Origin: a virus
IMG/VR virus record: IMGVR_UViG_3300032288_000426
Location: 1 to 53,845 of that record
DNA: 53,845 bases
Strand: one strand, 5' to 3'
The notes beneath the pieces are model-generated. The model was given only the letters and a program-made list of their open reading frames with translations. It was not told the origin of the DNA and made no database searches. The position numbers and the translations under genes are program-made. Positions 16,525 through 23,162 of the stretch are shown here, in pieces (within the stretch, counting starts at the first letter, position 1; every line of letters begins with the position of its first letter).

Positions 16525-17976
16525 TCACACCGCATAAGGGTTGGAGCGCTTGCGCTCGGCGTAGACGTAATCGTCATCGTCATCCTCGATTTTGGGATCT
16601 ATGTCAAGCCATCCCGCATCTCGCAAGTATCTCAGAGCCTGCGTGCAACTGTCCACGAAATCATCGTGTGTTGATTCGGGGAAAGAACAGATCTGGCTGA
16701 CAAACCCTTCAGCCCAATCCCTCACATAACCCTTACGTTGTGTGCTCTCAGGGATGTACACCCGCTTGTGCGCAATGATGTTCGCCACGATGGACAGCCG
16801 CTGGATCTTGTCTGCCTTGCCGGGGTTGTACGCACGCACTGGCAGGTGGGCACGCTGCAAGTCTTGGATCAGTGAGATGCCAGCCGCCTTATCTTCAATA
16901 AGAATAAGATCCACCTTTTTCCCGCCGGTAAAGTTTCCTCTGCCCTCTTCCTCGGGATCAGCGCCGTATGACACCTTGTACTCGTCAATAACCTTCGGAC
17001 GTAGATCCGGGTACTGAAGCCGATCCTGCCATGCATCGATGAGCATGACAGCCATGGGGCCGTCTTCGGGTTTAAACACTCCCCAAGTCGTTGCAGCCGT
17101 CGGGTCGTTGACAGTCTTTTCCGTGTACGCACAGTCATAGCTCTGTAGGATGAACTCAAACTTGGGGAAGGGTTTGTGTGGCGGCCACAGGCGGAACATC
17201 TCCCGCTTCACGATGCCGGACTCTTCAGGGTCGATCAGCTCGGCCTCGATCTCCTGCCTGCCCAGCCGGGTGCCCTCGTACTGCAGGATCTGCTTCTTGA
17301 AGTTGTCCGCCAGATTGTCGATGTTGGCATACGTCGAGGCGCGGGTGATCACCACATCGTCGCCCTCCCGGCCCACCAGCTCCACGATCAGATCCTTCGG
17401 CCTCGGGGTCGTGGTGCAGATCAGCCTGACCTTCTTACCCAGACGCAGGCCGAACTGCATCATGTCCCATGCGTCTTGTAGGTAATCCCATGCAGCCAGC
17501 TCGTCACACCAGCCACCATGGAACTGCGGGCCTCGGAAGCGCTCAGGCTCGGATGCCGGGATGCCCTTGATCAGGCTGCCGTTGATCAGCACAAGCTCAT
17601 GCAGCGCCTTGTTGTAGTCCTTGACCAGCATGTTGGGGATCACTGAGAGCAGGCCAGAGTCGCCCTCAAAGCAGGTGCCACGGACATCTGCCGAGGTCGG
17701 GGCGGCCACTACCCAGCGGGTGCCGGGGTTGCTCCATGCCCACCAGCCAAGCTCTTCAGCAGCCGTTCTGGTCTTGCCTGCGCCCCGGCCAGCCAGCATC
17801 AGCCATACGTCCCACCACTCACCGGGCGGGCGGACTTGATGATGGTGTGCTTTGGTAAGCCAAAGGGAGCGCCACTCAAAAGCAGCGCGGTAAGTAGCGG
17901 GCAGCTTGACGTATTGCTGGCGGAGCTCAGGATCCTTCAGGAGCTCAGCAACGTCGCCCATCAGGGGCTGCTCCAC
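16525..17976 (-). CDS. terL: Terminase large subunit
   Basis: A 483-aa protein with the full terminase architecture. Walker A is LAGRGAGKT (61-69), Walker B ends in GGWCDELAAW (D158 E159), and TTTP (188-191) is the coupling motif. The RNase H-like nuclease has acidic residues at D281 (SYDCAY), E361/D362 (LILIEDKAAG) and D438/D439 (HDDFVDS). It cuts concatemers and drives DNA into the head through the portal. The C-terminus has a poly-Asp run. It is encoded 3 genes after TerS, all overlapping. Confidence 0.95.
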   Translation of the reverse strand: MEQPLMGDVAELLKDPELRQQYVKLPATYRAAFEWRSLWLTKAHHHQVRPPGEWWDVWLMLAGRGAGKTRTAAEELGWWAWSNPGTRWVVAAPTSADVRGTCFEGDSGLLSVIPNMLVKDYNKALHELVLINGSLIKGIPASEPERFRGPQFHGGWCDELAAWDYLQDAWDMMQFGLRLGKKVRLICTTTPRPKDLIVELVGREGDDVVITRASTYANIDNLADNFKKQILQYEGTRLGRQEIEAELIDPEESGIVKREMFRLWPPHKPFPKFEFILQSYDCAYTEKTVNDPTAATTWGVFKPEDGPMAVMLIDAWQDRLQYPDLRPKVIDEYKVSYGADPEEEGRGNFTGGKKVDLILIEDKAAGISLIQDLQRAHLPVRAYNPGKADKIQRLSIVANIIAHKRVYIPESTQRKGYVRDWAEGFVSQICSFPESTHDDFVDSCTQALRYLRDAGWLDIDPKIEDDDDDYVYAERKRSNPYAV

Positions 17977-18143
17977 GGACGGTTAAGAAGCTTGCGGCGG
18001 TCAGCCGGGGATGATGTATCGCATGGCAGGGCGCTGTCCCGAGGCGTTGATCTGTAGTGCACAATCCCAAAGGCTAAGGCCAGCCTGACCACGGCGGCCA
18101 TCAGGGAGAAGCCACAGATGAAGCCAAGCAGGAAGTCAGCCAT
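17961..18143 (-). CDS. Small membrane protein between TerS and TerL
   Basis: A 60-aa protein with one hydrophobic segment (FLLGFICGFSLMAAVVRLAL) at the N-terminus and a polar, Pro/Ser/Arg-rich tail. It overlaps the 131-aa gene by 8 bases and the TerL start by 16 bases, the kind of packing seen throughout this genome. No family recognised; a lysis accessory or inner-membrane protein is possible. Confidence 0.55.
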   Translation of the reverse strand: MADFLLGFICGFSLMAAVVRLALAFGIVHYRSTPRDSALPCDTSSPADRRKLLNRPWSSP

Positions 18144-18531
18144 TGGATCCCCTTGCGCGGATAGCAGAGGCGGCTAACTTTGGAGTAAATCCGCACATCA
18201 AGCAACCATCATGTTCATTTTTAGAGAAGTCAACCAATGGCGGAGCATCTTCAATCATTTGCGCCACCTTTTCACGCTCGGCTGCTGCAGCTTTGGTAAT
18301 GCGCTCATCAGCCTGCCAGCCCAGCTCAGTCAGCAGGTCTTCAATGGTGTCGCCATGGCCTGTGGCATAGCCGTGCTCGATCATCCAATGCGCCAACTTC
18401 TCACGCTCGGTTGCGGCAGCGGCCTCCAACATACGGCTGATAACCCGCAACGGGATGGCGTACTCCTGCCCATCAATCGGTGTATCGGGGTGCAAGTCTA
18501 AGAACCTGCGGATGATGTCATCCCGGTTCAT
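18136..18531 (-). CDS. Conserved phage protein with EREK helical repeats
   Basis: A 131-aa protein with two similar helices, AAAATEREKLAHWMIEHG and AAAAEREKVAQMIEDA, and a C-terminal ASAIRARG motif. This pattern is common in small phage proteins that accompany packaging or accessory genes. It has two cysteines in a CLMC arrangement (possible metal site). Coupled to TerS by an ATGA-type overlap. Function unknown. Confidence 0.75.
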   Translation of the reverse strand: MNRDDIIRRFLDLHPDTPIDGQEYAIPLRVISRMLEAAAATEREKLAHWMIEHGYATGHGDTIEDLLTELGWQADERITKAAAAEREKVAQMIEDAPPLVDFSKNEHDGCLMCGFTPKLAASAIRARGSNG

Positions 18532-19040
18532 TTCTTGGCCTGCTTAGTCAGCTCAAGGTTCTGCAGCAGGGTGTCGAAGATCGTGGTCTCCACCGTCATC
18601 GCCAGCGGGTTCTCTTTGTCCCCAGATATGATCTGCCGGTCGCCATACTTCTTCGGGTGCCACTTCGCCAGAAGCTTCAGGCGCATCTCAGCGCGGTTCC
18701 TCTGCCACGTTACATAGCCAGAATCCACAGCCTCCCCAGTCTTAGTCAGGACGTATTCAGGCGGGCTGTCGAGGATCTCCAGCGCCTCCTCAGCAATAGC
18801 GTCTGCACCCTGTTCACGGGCGCGCGCGATGGCTCCTGAAAGTGCTTCGTCGCGCCCCATCCAATCATAGATCCTCGTCCACGCTGGCATATGATCATCC
18901 CGGCATATCTGCCTCAGTGGTTCCCCATTGGAGAGGCGCTCACATATCTCTGCTGCTAGTTCTGGGGTGTACTTTGATGGTCGCCCCATCTTCTTTCGGG
19001 GCTTTGATTGCTCGGCGGCAACTGTGGTGGGATCAGACAT
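18528..19040 (-). CDS. terS: Terminase small subunit
   Basis: A 170-aa protein. A basic N-terminus (KPRKKMGRPSKYTPEL) precedes a helix-turn-helix (about 25-62: AAEICERLSNGEPLRQICRD). A helical core (AREQGADAIAEEALEILDSP) and TWQRNRAEMRLKLLAKWHPK follow, as in Sf6/P22-type small terminases that form rings and recognise the packaging site. It lies at the head of the packaging genes, immediately upstream of TerL with two small genes between. Confidence 0.85.
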   Translation of the reverse strand: MSDPTTVAAEQSKPRKKMGRPSKYTPELAAEICERLSNGEPLRQICRDDHMPAWTRIYDWMGRDEALSGAIARAREQGADAIAEEALEILDSPPEYVLTKTGEAVDSGYVTWQRNRAEMRLKLLAKWHPKKYGDRQIISGDKENPLAMTVETTIFDTLLQNLELTKQAKK

Positions 19041-19092
19041 ATCTCAGTCCTGTTGAATGGTTGCGGATGCTGAGAGTGTAATGTCCTGTTGA

Positions 19093-19317
19093 TTAATGCG
19101 CAACGGCACTCTGGCCTTCAAGCGCTTGTGTGGCTATCTTCACAATCTCGCTGAGTGCGCGGCTGTGGCTGGCTGAATTGTTCGGCACCTCAATGATCAT
19201 CTCCAATGCGTGCATCAGACGGTCGATTGTCTCTGCGGCGGTGAACATGTCATCAGCTATCTGGTTCAGCATGACCTTGGCTTTTACGAGATCCAACTCG
19301 GTTATTTGATCTGCCAT
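19093..19317 (-). CDS. Small helical protein, unknown
   Basis: A 74-aa protein, all helical with heptad-like Leu/Ile spacing (VKAKVMLNQIADDMFTAAET). A GGAGGG run precedes the ATG at 19315-19317. No family is recognised; it sits just upstream of TerS in the small-gene block. Confidence 0.65.
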   Translation of the reverse strand: MADQITELDLVKAKVMLNQIADDMFTAAETIDRLMHALEMIIEVPNNSASHSRALSEIVKIATQALEGQSAVAH

Positions 19318-19358
19318 CTTTCCCTCCTCAAGGTATTCGATTTGACTGTTGCTTTTAG

Positions 19359-19553
19359 TTAACTAAAGAACTTCTTCAGAAACTCTGCTGCGGCTCCGGG
19401 GCCAAGTAAGACCATGATCATCACGCCATACAGCAGATACTCAATCTTCTGCATACGGTCAGCGCCCTTTTCAAGCTGCTCTTCTATCTTCTTTGAGCGC
19501 TCATTGCAGATTGCTTCATGAATTGCAAATCGAGTTTCCAAGTCGTGATCCAT
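19359..19553 (-). CDS. Small tail-anchored membrane protein (holin-like or XhlA-like)
   Basis: A 64-aa protein. A charged coiled-coil N-terminus (ICNERSKKIEEQLEKGADRM) precedes a single hydrophobic span (YLLYGVMIMVLLGPGAAAEF) and a KK C-terminus. The layout resembles XhlA-type hemolysin/holin accessory proteins, but the similarity is architectural only. The main holin candidate is at 47782-48192. Confidence 0.65.
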   Translation of the reverse strand: MDHDLETRFAIHEAICNERSKKIEEQLEKGADRMQKIEYLLYGVMIMVLLGPGAAAEFLKKFFS

Positions 19554-19574
19554 TTCATTCTTCCGGGCAATTGT

Positions 19575-19760
19575 TTACTGCGGCACTGCCTTTTCCTGAT
19601 TCTCTTCGGCAACTTTGGGCAGTTGCGGCATAGCCTGCATCTGAATATTGTTGATCATCACTGCGGACTGGTTGAAAGGCAAAGCGCCCAACAATGTCAG
19701 CAGGTGATTGATCTCCTCAAGATTGTATTGCAACGTGATGCTGATGTCTTTATTTTCCAT
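19575..19760 (-). CDS. Small protein, unknown
   Basis: A 61-aa protein starting MENKDISITLQYN. AGAGGA precedes the ATG at 19758-19760, which fixes this start; longer in-frame translation runs into the tRNA-like and repeat region. The N-terminal half is helical (LEEINHLLTLLGALPF) and the C-terminal part is Gln/Pro-rich. Upstream is non-coding DNA with repeat homology. No function seen. Confidence 0.65.
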   Translation of the reverse strand: MENKDISITLQYNLEEINHLLTLLGALPFNQSAVMINNIQMQAMPQLPKVAEENQEKAVPQ

Positions 19761-19858
19761 TATTTTTCCTCTGTAGTTAGGTTGTTGGCGAGATGTTTTG
19801 CAGTCGAGCCGACTTGTCCGTATTCTTTCAACGGTGAGCTGATAGCTGTTACTCATCA

Positions 19859-20165
19859 CCAACACGGCTGAGGACTGTTCTTGATGGGCTGCCGGAATCG
19901 AACCGGACTTACGTCAAGCCGTAGTAACCTTGCCCACAATCCTCATGCGTCTTAGTTGTTGGGCTCGATTTGGTCTTCAGCTACGGCAAACCGGAAAGCC
20001 AGAAAACAGTCTGCGTTGACATCCTCGATTGCTGGCTTAACACCCAACACGGCTGACCACTGCTCTTTCCCCGTCTTCCTGCCAAAGCGACCTAGTGTTC
20101 TTTGGCTTTCCGGTTCTGGGTTAGTTCGCTTTCCGGGTTCGCGCCCAGCAATGATCATGCGTCTT
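19859..20165. repeat. Imperfect tandem duplication, two diverged copies
   Basis: Two segments share their ends. tcatgcgtctt occurs at 19943-19953 and 20155-20165, and ccaacacggctga at 19859-19871 and 20044-20056, in the same order. Read on the minus strand the right copy is open (93-aa frame) while the left copy is interrupted by stops. The left copy begins right after the stop of the right-hand frame. It looks like a duplicated gene with one decayed copy. Confidence 0.5.
19885..19936 (-). other. tRNA-like remnant (T-arm and acceptor-like ends, no anticodon arm)
   Basis: The minus strand reads TCCGGTTCGATTCCGGC, the classic T-arm with TTCGATT loop and 4 strong stem pairs, then AGCCCA. The 5' end TGGGC can pair with the 3' GCCCA (5 bp). 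A small D-arm-like stem (AAG/CTT) lies between. At 52 nt it lacks room for a 7-nt anticodon loop, so it is not a functional tRNA. It may be a decayed tRNA or the tRNA 3' portion that integrating phages carry at attP; no integrase gene supports the latter. Confidence 0.4.
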
Positions 20166-20233
20166 GGTGGGTTAGGCTGCAGCGCCGGGGTGAACTGACC
20201 AAAGTCCCCGAAGCCAGCACTACAGCCCCCCAT
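19952..20233 (-). CDS. Uncertain ORF, 93 aa, part of the duplicated segment
   Basis: The reading frame starts MGGCSAGFGDFGQF and is Gly/Pro/Arg-rich in the first 60 residues (PRRMIIAGREPGKRTNPEPE), then more globular (CFLAFRFAVAEDQIEPNN). No Shine-Dalgarno is visible before the ATG at 20231-20233. The frame lies in a stretch with tandem-repeat homology. It may be a real small protein or chance; nothing else fills this region. Confidence 0.4.
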   Translation of the reverse strand: MGGCSAGFGDFGQFTPALQPNPPRRMIIAGREPGKRTNPEPESQRTLGRFGRKTGKEQWSAVLGVKPAIEDVNADCFLAFRFAVAEDQIEPNN

Positions 20234-20245
20234 TGAAATTATATG

Positions 20246-20392
20246 TCAGTTACAGGTGGTATTACAGTTTCCAGCGTAACAGCAGGTGGTGCAGTAGACA
20301 CACTGCCCATTGCTGCAATAGCTGTTGTAGGTGCAGGCTGCGTAGCTCATGGTGGCCGTAGCTGCCAGCCAAAGTGCGATCAGGTATTTCAT
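20246..20392 (-). CDS. Secreted cysteine-rich mini-protein
   Basis: A 48-aa protein from the ATG at 20390-20392, which has a perfect AAGGAGG 5 bases upstream; a longer frame exists but lacks a ribosome site. Residues 1-18 form a signal peptide (MKYLIALWLAATATMSYA). The mature part of 30 residues contains 8 cysteines in the order C20-C26-C31-C34-C37C38-C43-C47. A periplasmic, disulphide-bonded peptide is predicted. No family recognised. It could act on the host envelope or exclude other phages. Confidence 0.75.
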   Translation of the reverse strand: MKYLIALWLAATATMSYAACTYNSYCSNGQCVYCTTCCYAGNCNTTCN

Positions 20393-20412
20393 ATGTCCTC
20401 CTTCAGGTTGTT

Positions 20413-20442
20413 GGGTACTCGCTGCGTCTGTCTGCAGTACCC
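20413..20442 (-). promoter_or_regulatory. Leader hairpin upstream of the Cys-rich mini-protein
   Basis: The minus strand can pair GGGTACT with AGTACCC (7 bp) around a 16-nt loop, 10 bases before the AAGGAGG of the mini-protein gene. It could modulate translation or stabilise the 5' end. It follows the stop of the 65-aa gene. Confidence 0.4.
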
Positions 20443-20500
20443 ACCGCGTAGTCGCAGCAAGTCGCACGGCAGCATCCGCTTTCCCCGTGGTTAATGTAAC

Positions 20501-20698
20501 TTAAACTTCTTCAACTGTAACCCTGTACTTCTTGCCGTACCGATCCTCAACGTTGAGGGTCTTCTTGGTGCTCAGGAAGGCTCCAGAAGCCGCCAGATGA
20601 AGCTGTGGGGCTGAAACGCTGGACAGTAGCTTGTCTACGTCATTGGCCTTCAGGTTGCCCCGTATAAGGGCTGCAATGTAGTCGCAATAGGCAAGCAT
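20501..20698 (-). CDS. Small protein, unknown
   Basis: A 65-aa protein with a helical first half (YCDYIAALIRGNLKANDVDK) and a basic beta-type end (NVEDRYGKKYRVTVEEV). Its ATG follows the stop of the 54-aa gene directly (TGAATG), so the genes are cotranslated. No family recognised. Confidence 0.65.
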   Translation of the reverse strand: MLAYCDYIAALIRGNLKANDVDKLLSSVSAPQLHLAASGAFLSTKKTLNVEDRYGKKYRVTVEEV

Positions 20699-20863
20699 TC
20701 AGTCCTCCAGCATCTCGCGTAGGTTCTCAATGGCCTCTTCAGGCGTCGCACCATGCGCACAGGTATCGTCACCGCAGGTGCCCTTGACGTAAGCAACGTA
20801 GGCGCACTGCTTGAACAGGAAAGCGCCGTCAGACTCCCAAGCTTCGTATTCGTATTTAGTCAT
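20699..20863 (-). CDS. Small Cys-containing protein, unknown
   Basis: A 54-aa protein (MTKYEYEAWESDGAFLFKQC...) with three cysteines in the middle (residues 20-35) and a helical acidic tail (EEAIENLREMLED). AGGAGG precedes the ATG at 20861-20863. The frame ends exactly at the ATG of the 65-aa gene. Below 60 aa, supported by SD and spacing. Confidence 0.65.
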   Translation of the reverse strand: MTKYEYEAWESDGAFLFKQCAYVAYVKGTCGDDTCAHGATPEEAIENLREMLED

Positions 20864-20865
20864 GA

Positions 20866-20991
20866 TCAATCCTCCTCGCTGTCGTAGCGGTCATCGTACA
20901 TAGCGTCCAAGCGGGCTTCTTCGCGGCGCTCAAACTCCCAATCAACATGTTTTGCCCATTCTGGCAAGTAAACTGGTGATGTATTTTCCAT
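20866..20991 (-). CDS. Small acidic protein, unknown
   Basis: A 41-aa protein (MENTSPVYLPEWAKHVDWEF) ending in a charged Glu/Arg/Asp helix (EERRDAMYDD-type; DDRYDSEED). Its stop lies 2 bases before the next start. The sequence just upstream, AACTGACCATG, matches the end of the conserved leader used by three other genes, but here a terminator-like hairpin replaces the promoter. Very short, so moderate confidence. Confidence 0.5.
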   Translation of the reverse strand: MENTSPVYLPEWAKHVDWEFERREEARLDAMYDDRYDSEED

Positions 20992-21009
20992 GGTCAGTTT
21001 TCGGAAAAT

Positions 21010-21027
21010 GCCCGGATTGCTCCGGGC
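21010..21027 (-). terminator. Terminator hairpin with GCAA tetraloop
   Basis: The minus strand forms a perfect 7-bp stem, GCCCGGA - GCAA - TCCGGGC, then ATTTTCC. It lies directly after the stop of the 102-aa gene. The GNRA loop and following U-run fit an intrinsic terminator, weak because the U-run is short. Confidence 0.6.
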
Positions 21028-21034
21028 GGGTTAA

Positions 21035-21343
21035 TCAGAAGTTGTAGTCGTGGAACTTACGGGGCTTGTCAGCAAGGTTGTAGCGGCCACCGTGGGCGTC
21101 CTTCCAGCCATGCTTGCCGAGGCGAATACGCTTAACTGGCGCGGTCTCGTCGCTGGTGATGATCCACTTCTGCTGGTTCTGGTTCGAGCAGTGGGCTGAG
21201 AAGCCGCCAACATGGAAATCCAGCTTGACTGAGTTGTCGCGCTCGGCTTTCATAGGACGGATCTCGATGGTCTTGTCGCTGATGACGCGGACAACCTCGT
21301 ATGGGTCAACGTCGCTATACATGCAGTGGTTTGCGTAGTTCAT
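21035..21343 (-). CDS. Conserved small protein driven by leader P1
   Basis: A 102-aa protein starting MNYANHCMYSDVDPYEVVRV; the ATG at 21341-21343 lies behind AAGGAG in the conserved leader, which settles the start (a longer GTG-type frame would begin inside the leader). Basic and beta-type, with KRIRLGKHGWKDAHGG in the second half. No known function. It is the first gene of a short unit ending at the hairpin at 21010-21027. Confidence 0.75.
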   Translation of the reverse strand: MNYANHCMYSDVDPYEVVRVISDKTIEIRPMKAERDNSVKLDFHVGGFSAHCSNQNQQKWIITSDETAPVKRIRLGKHGWKDAHGGRYNLADKPRKFHDYNF

Positions 21344-21365
21344 GGTCAGTTCTCCTTTTCGCATC

Positions 21366-21418
21366 CTGACTAACGTGTCAGTGGTGTAATCTTAGATTAA
21401 ACGATTAGGGGGGGTCAA
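21366..21418 (-). promoter_or_regulatory. Promoter P1 plus 5' hairpin leader
   Basis: The minus strand carries -35 TTGACC (21413-21418), an 18-base spacer and -10 TAAGAT (21389-21394). Seven bases later, at the predicted transcript start, CTGAC-ACGTTA-GTCAG forms a 5-bp hairpin (21366-21381), then GATGCGAAAAGGAGAACTGACC leads to the ATG. The hairpin stem sequence differs from that in P2 and P3 but pairs in the same place. Confidence 0.75.
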
Positions 21419-21437
21419 CCCCCTTTTGCAAATATTT

Positions 21438-22190
21438 TTAAATTATTTTTGGGCGCTGGACAATTGTCTGTTTGACACCTTCACGCTCACCGTGCTCGGC
21501 GACGGTTGCCATCATGCGGATAGCGTCGCCCTTTGAACCGAGGTAGTTGCCACGGTAAACCACGACGTTACCGTTGCAGCGGATGATGTTGATGTGCTTG
21601 ATGCCAAACTGGGTTTCCATGCTGATCACGCGCTCGATGGTGCCTTCGATCTCGATACGGGCTCCGATGCTGCCGATATGGGCGCTGGTAGCGTTTTGCT
21701 GGCGCTTGGCTATCTCACCCTCAACCAAAGCGATTTGGCGCTCTGTGGGCTCTTTCATGCGGTTTGCCATGTCATTGCGAAGCCGAGTCCAGAACTCGCC
21801 GCCCAGACCATCGAGGGCATCGAAGAAAGGCTTGTGCAGGCCGATGAATGCATCTTTGGCCGCCTGATGCTGGGCTTGAATGGCAGCGTGCTCGGCAGCC
21901 TTGGCAGCGGCACGTTTGGCAGCAGCAGCGTCAAGCTTGGCAAGCTGCTCAGCAGTGTACAGAGGGGCGGTCTTAATGCTGGTGAAGCCGGTGTTGTGGC
22001 ATGTCCAGCAGTCAAAGCCAGTGAGGCTGTATGGGCGGTCATTGTGGATGCCCATGATCCACATGCGCTTGCCGTCGATCTCAACACAGCGAGTGCAGGC
22101 GACTTTGTAGGTGTAGGTGGGCTTGCCCTTGAGGCTAGTCTGAACTGCGCCTGTGTACTCAGTGCCGCTACGGGTGAAAAGTTGGGTCAT
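21438..22190 (-). CDS. Zinc-finger plus OB-fold-like protein, probable DNA-binding
   Basis: A 250-aa protein. Cysteine pairs C32xxC35 and C61xxC64 (ACTRC, DCWTC) form a zinc ribbon. An Ala/Lys-rich coiled coil follows (about 80-115). The C-terminal third (GARIEIEGTIERVISMETQ, then EREGVKQTIVQRPKI) has the beta-barrel pattern common in phage and plasmid proteins that bind single-stranded DNA (GVKQT ending). It is the first gene after leader P2. A role in replication or recombination is inferred. Confidence 0.7.
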   Translation of the reverse strand: MTQLFTRSGTEYTGAVQTSLKGKPTYTYKVACTRCVEIDGKRMWIMGIHNDRPYSLTGFDCWTCHNTGFTSIKTAPLYTAEQLAKLDAAAAKRAAAKAAEHAAIQAQHQAAKDAFIGLHKPFFDALDGLGGEFWTRLRNDMANRMKEPTERQIALVEGEIAKRQQNATSAHIGSIGARIEIEGTIERVISMETQFGIKHINIIRCNGNVVVYRGNYLGSKGDAIRMMATVAEHGEREGVKQTIVQRPKII

Positions 22191-22210
22191 GATTCGCTCC
22201 TGTTCGCATC

Positions 22211-22262
22211 CGGTCTCAAGTGACCGTGATGTAATCTTAGGTTAAACAATCATGGGTGTCAA
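22211..22262 (-). promoter_or_regulatory. Promoter P2 plus 5' hairpin leader
   Basis: The minus strand has TTGACA (22257-22262), a 17-base spacer and TAAGAT (22234-22239), an excellent sigma70-type promoter. Seven bases beyond, CGGTC-ACTTGA-GACCG forms a 5-bp hairpin (22211-22226), followed by GATGCGAA and AGGAG before the ATG at 22190. Confidence 0.8.
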
Positions 22263-22281
22263 CACCCCAGAGCAAAATAAT

Positions 22282-22368
22282 TTAAATAATTCCTGCTGCT
22301 ACCAAGACGGCAACAAAGCACGCCATCAAGATGCAGCAGACCCAGACGATGTCATCAACGTCCATCAT
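22282..22368 (-). CDS. Membrane micropeptide, 28 aa
   Basis: MMDVDDIVWVCCILMACFVA followed by VLVAAGII: one transmembrane helix with a short acidic N-terminus. The start overlaps the stop of the 49-aa membrane gene (TGATG-type overlap), indicating coupling. A longer frame to 22491 exists but would read through that gene in another frame. Very short; accepted because of the coupling and hydrophobicity. Confidence 0.5.
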   Translation of the reverse strand: MMDVDDIVWVCCILMACFVAVLVAAGII

Positions 22369-22514
22369 CGGAACCACAGGTAAAAGCCGTGCAGGATCCC
22401 AATGGGGAACATGATAGCCCCGGCAATCAGGAAGCCCCAGAGCCCCTCTGCAAAGCAGGTGAAAATGTGCGTCAGCCACGCAGCGAAACAACCGATACCA
22501 ATAACCCAGCCCAT
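22365..22514 (-). CDS. Two-helix small inner-membrane protein
   Basis: A 49-aa protein (MGWVIGIGCFAAWLTHIFTC, then FAEGLWGFLIAGAIMFPIGI, HGFYLWF). Both hydrophobic halves are predicted transmembrane helices. The pattern WLTHIFTCFAEG...AGAIMFPIGILHG is a recurrent small membrane protein of phages and proteobacteria. GGGGGAATT precedes the ATG. Below 60 aa. Function unknown; superinfection exclusion is one possibility. Confidence 0.7.
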   Translation of the reverse strand: MGWVIGIGCFAAWLTHIFTCFAEGLWGFLIAGAIMFPIGILHGFYLWFR

Positions 22515-22523
22515 AATTCCCCC

Positions 22524-22757
22524 TCAGTTAAGTAAATAATCTTGCCACTGCCCATTGGCAGCAATCTCGTTCCCATACTTCTTGGCCTGATACAGGTTCG
22601 GGAAATACTCCACATCATCCCCGCAGGGATCCCCTTCCCGGTAAACGCTTAGGAAGTAATCTCCGGCCCGTGATTTCTCGACCTTGATGAAGATCTCGTC
22701 ATTGATGGGGAGCAGGTGGACATGCCCCCCTTCATCTCGTTGTGATGTCCAGCTCAT
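22524..22757 (-). CDS. Small protein, unknown
   Basis: A 77-aa mixed alpha/beta protein (HVHLLPINDEIFIKVEKSR, DDVEYFPNLYQAKKYGNEIA). Its sequence shows a strand-rich N-terminus and a helix near the end, compatible with a small DNA-mimic or binding protein, but no family is recognised. It is followed by the membrane genes at 22514. Confidence 0.65.
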   Translation of the reverse strand: MSWTSQRDEGGHVHLLPINDEIFIKVEKSRAGDYFLSVYREGDPCGDDVEYFPNLYQAKKYGNEIAANGQWQDYLLN

Positions 22758-22769
22758 GATGGCTCCCGA

Positions 22770-23078
22770 TTAACGTGAAGTGACTTTGACGGTGAAGACC
22801 GCAGAGGTCTTGGTGTACTTGGCGTAAACGTCAGCACCAAAGTCCTTGATGAATTTTTTGCTGTCGAAGGTAGAGCGATTGGAGTCGCTGTAAGTGGCAC
22901 GGAAAAGATTGCCATCGATAAAGCGCACGCCATCTTTGCCTACTTCCAGTAAGCCATCAGCGCCAGCTTCTTTGATGGAATCCTTGATGGCCTCGGCTTG
23001 CTTGGTGAGATCAGCGATCTGAGCCAGCAGTGTGCCCAGCTTGTCTACTTCGGTGAGTGGAATGTCGTTTGTCTTCAT
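22770..23078 (-). CDS. Conserved phage protein with coiled-coil N-terminus
   Basis: A 102-aa protein. A Leu-heptad helix (LGTLLAQIADLTKQAEAIKD) is followed by a beta-type core (GNLFRATYSDSNRSTFDSKK) and a C-terminal TSAVFTVKVTSR. This pattern (coiled coil, then LFRAT and FDSKKF) is common in phage accessory proteins of unknown role next to recombination genes. Translation starts behind the leader P3 SD (AGGAG). First gene of its unit. Confidence 0.75.
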   Translation of the reverse strand: MKTNDIPLTEVDKLGTLLAQIADLTKQAEAIKDSIKEAGADGLLEVGKDGVRFIDGNLFRATYSDSNRSTFDSKKFIKDFGADVYAKYTKTSAVFTVKVTSR

Positions 23079-23101
23079 GGTCAGTTCTCCTAGTTCGCAT
23101 C

Positions 23102-23154
23102 CGGTCTTGATCGACCGTGAACAGAGTTTAATCCTGACTTAAACGATATGTCAA
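23102..23154 (-). promoter_or_regulatory. Promoter P3 plus 5' hairpin leader
   Basis: The minus strand has TTGACA (23149-23154), a 17-base spacer and TTAAAC (23126-23131). Eight bases later CGGTC-GATCAA-GACCG forms a 5-bp hairpin (23102-23117), followed by GATGCGAACTAGGAGAACTG and the ATG at 23078. Confidence 0.75.
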
Positions 23155-23162
23155 CTACTTTA

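Noticed and set aside
19885-19936. A functional tRNA gene
   Set aside because: A 52-nt element with no room for an anticodon arm, and the T-stem has a mismatch; kept only as a tRNA-like remnant.
22282-22491. 69-aa version of the membrane micropeptide
   Set aside because: Its extra 41 residues read through the 49-aa membrane gene in another frame and contain chance-like Cys/His/Pro content; the shorter start fits the overlap.
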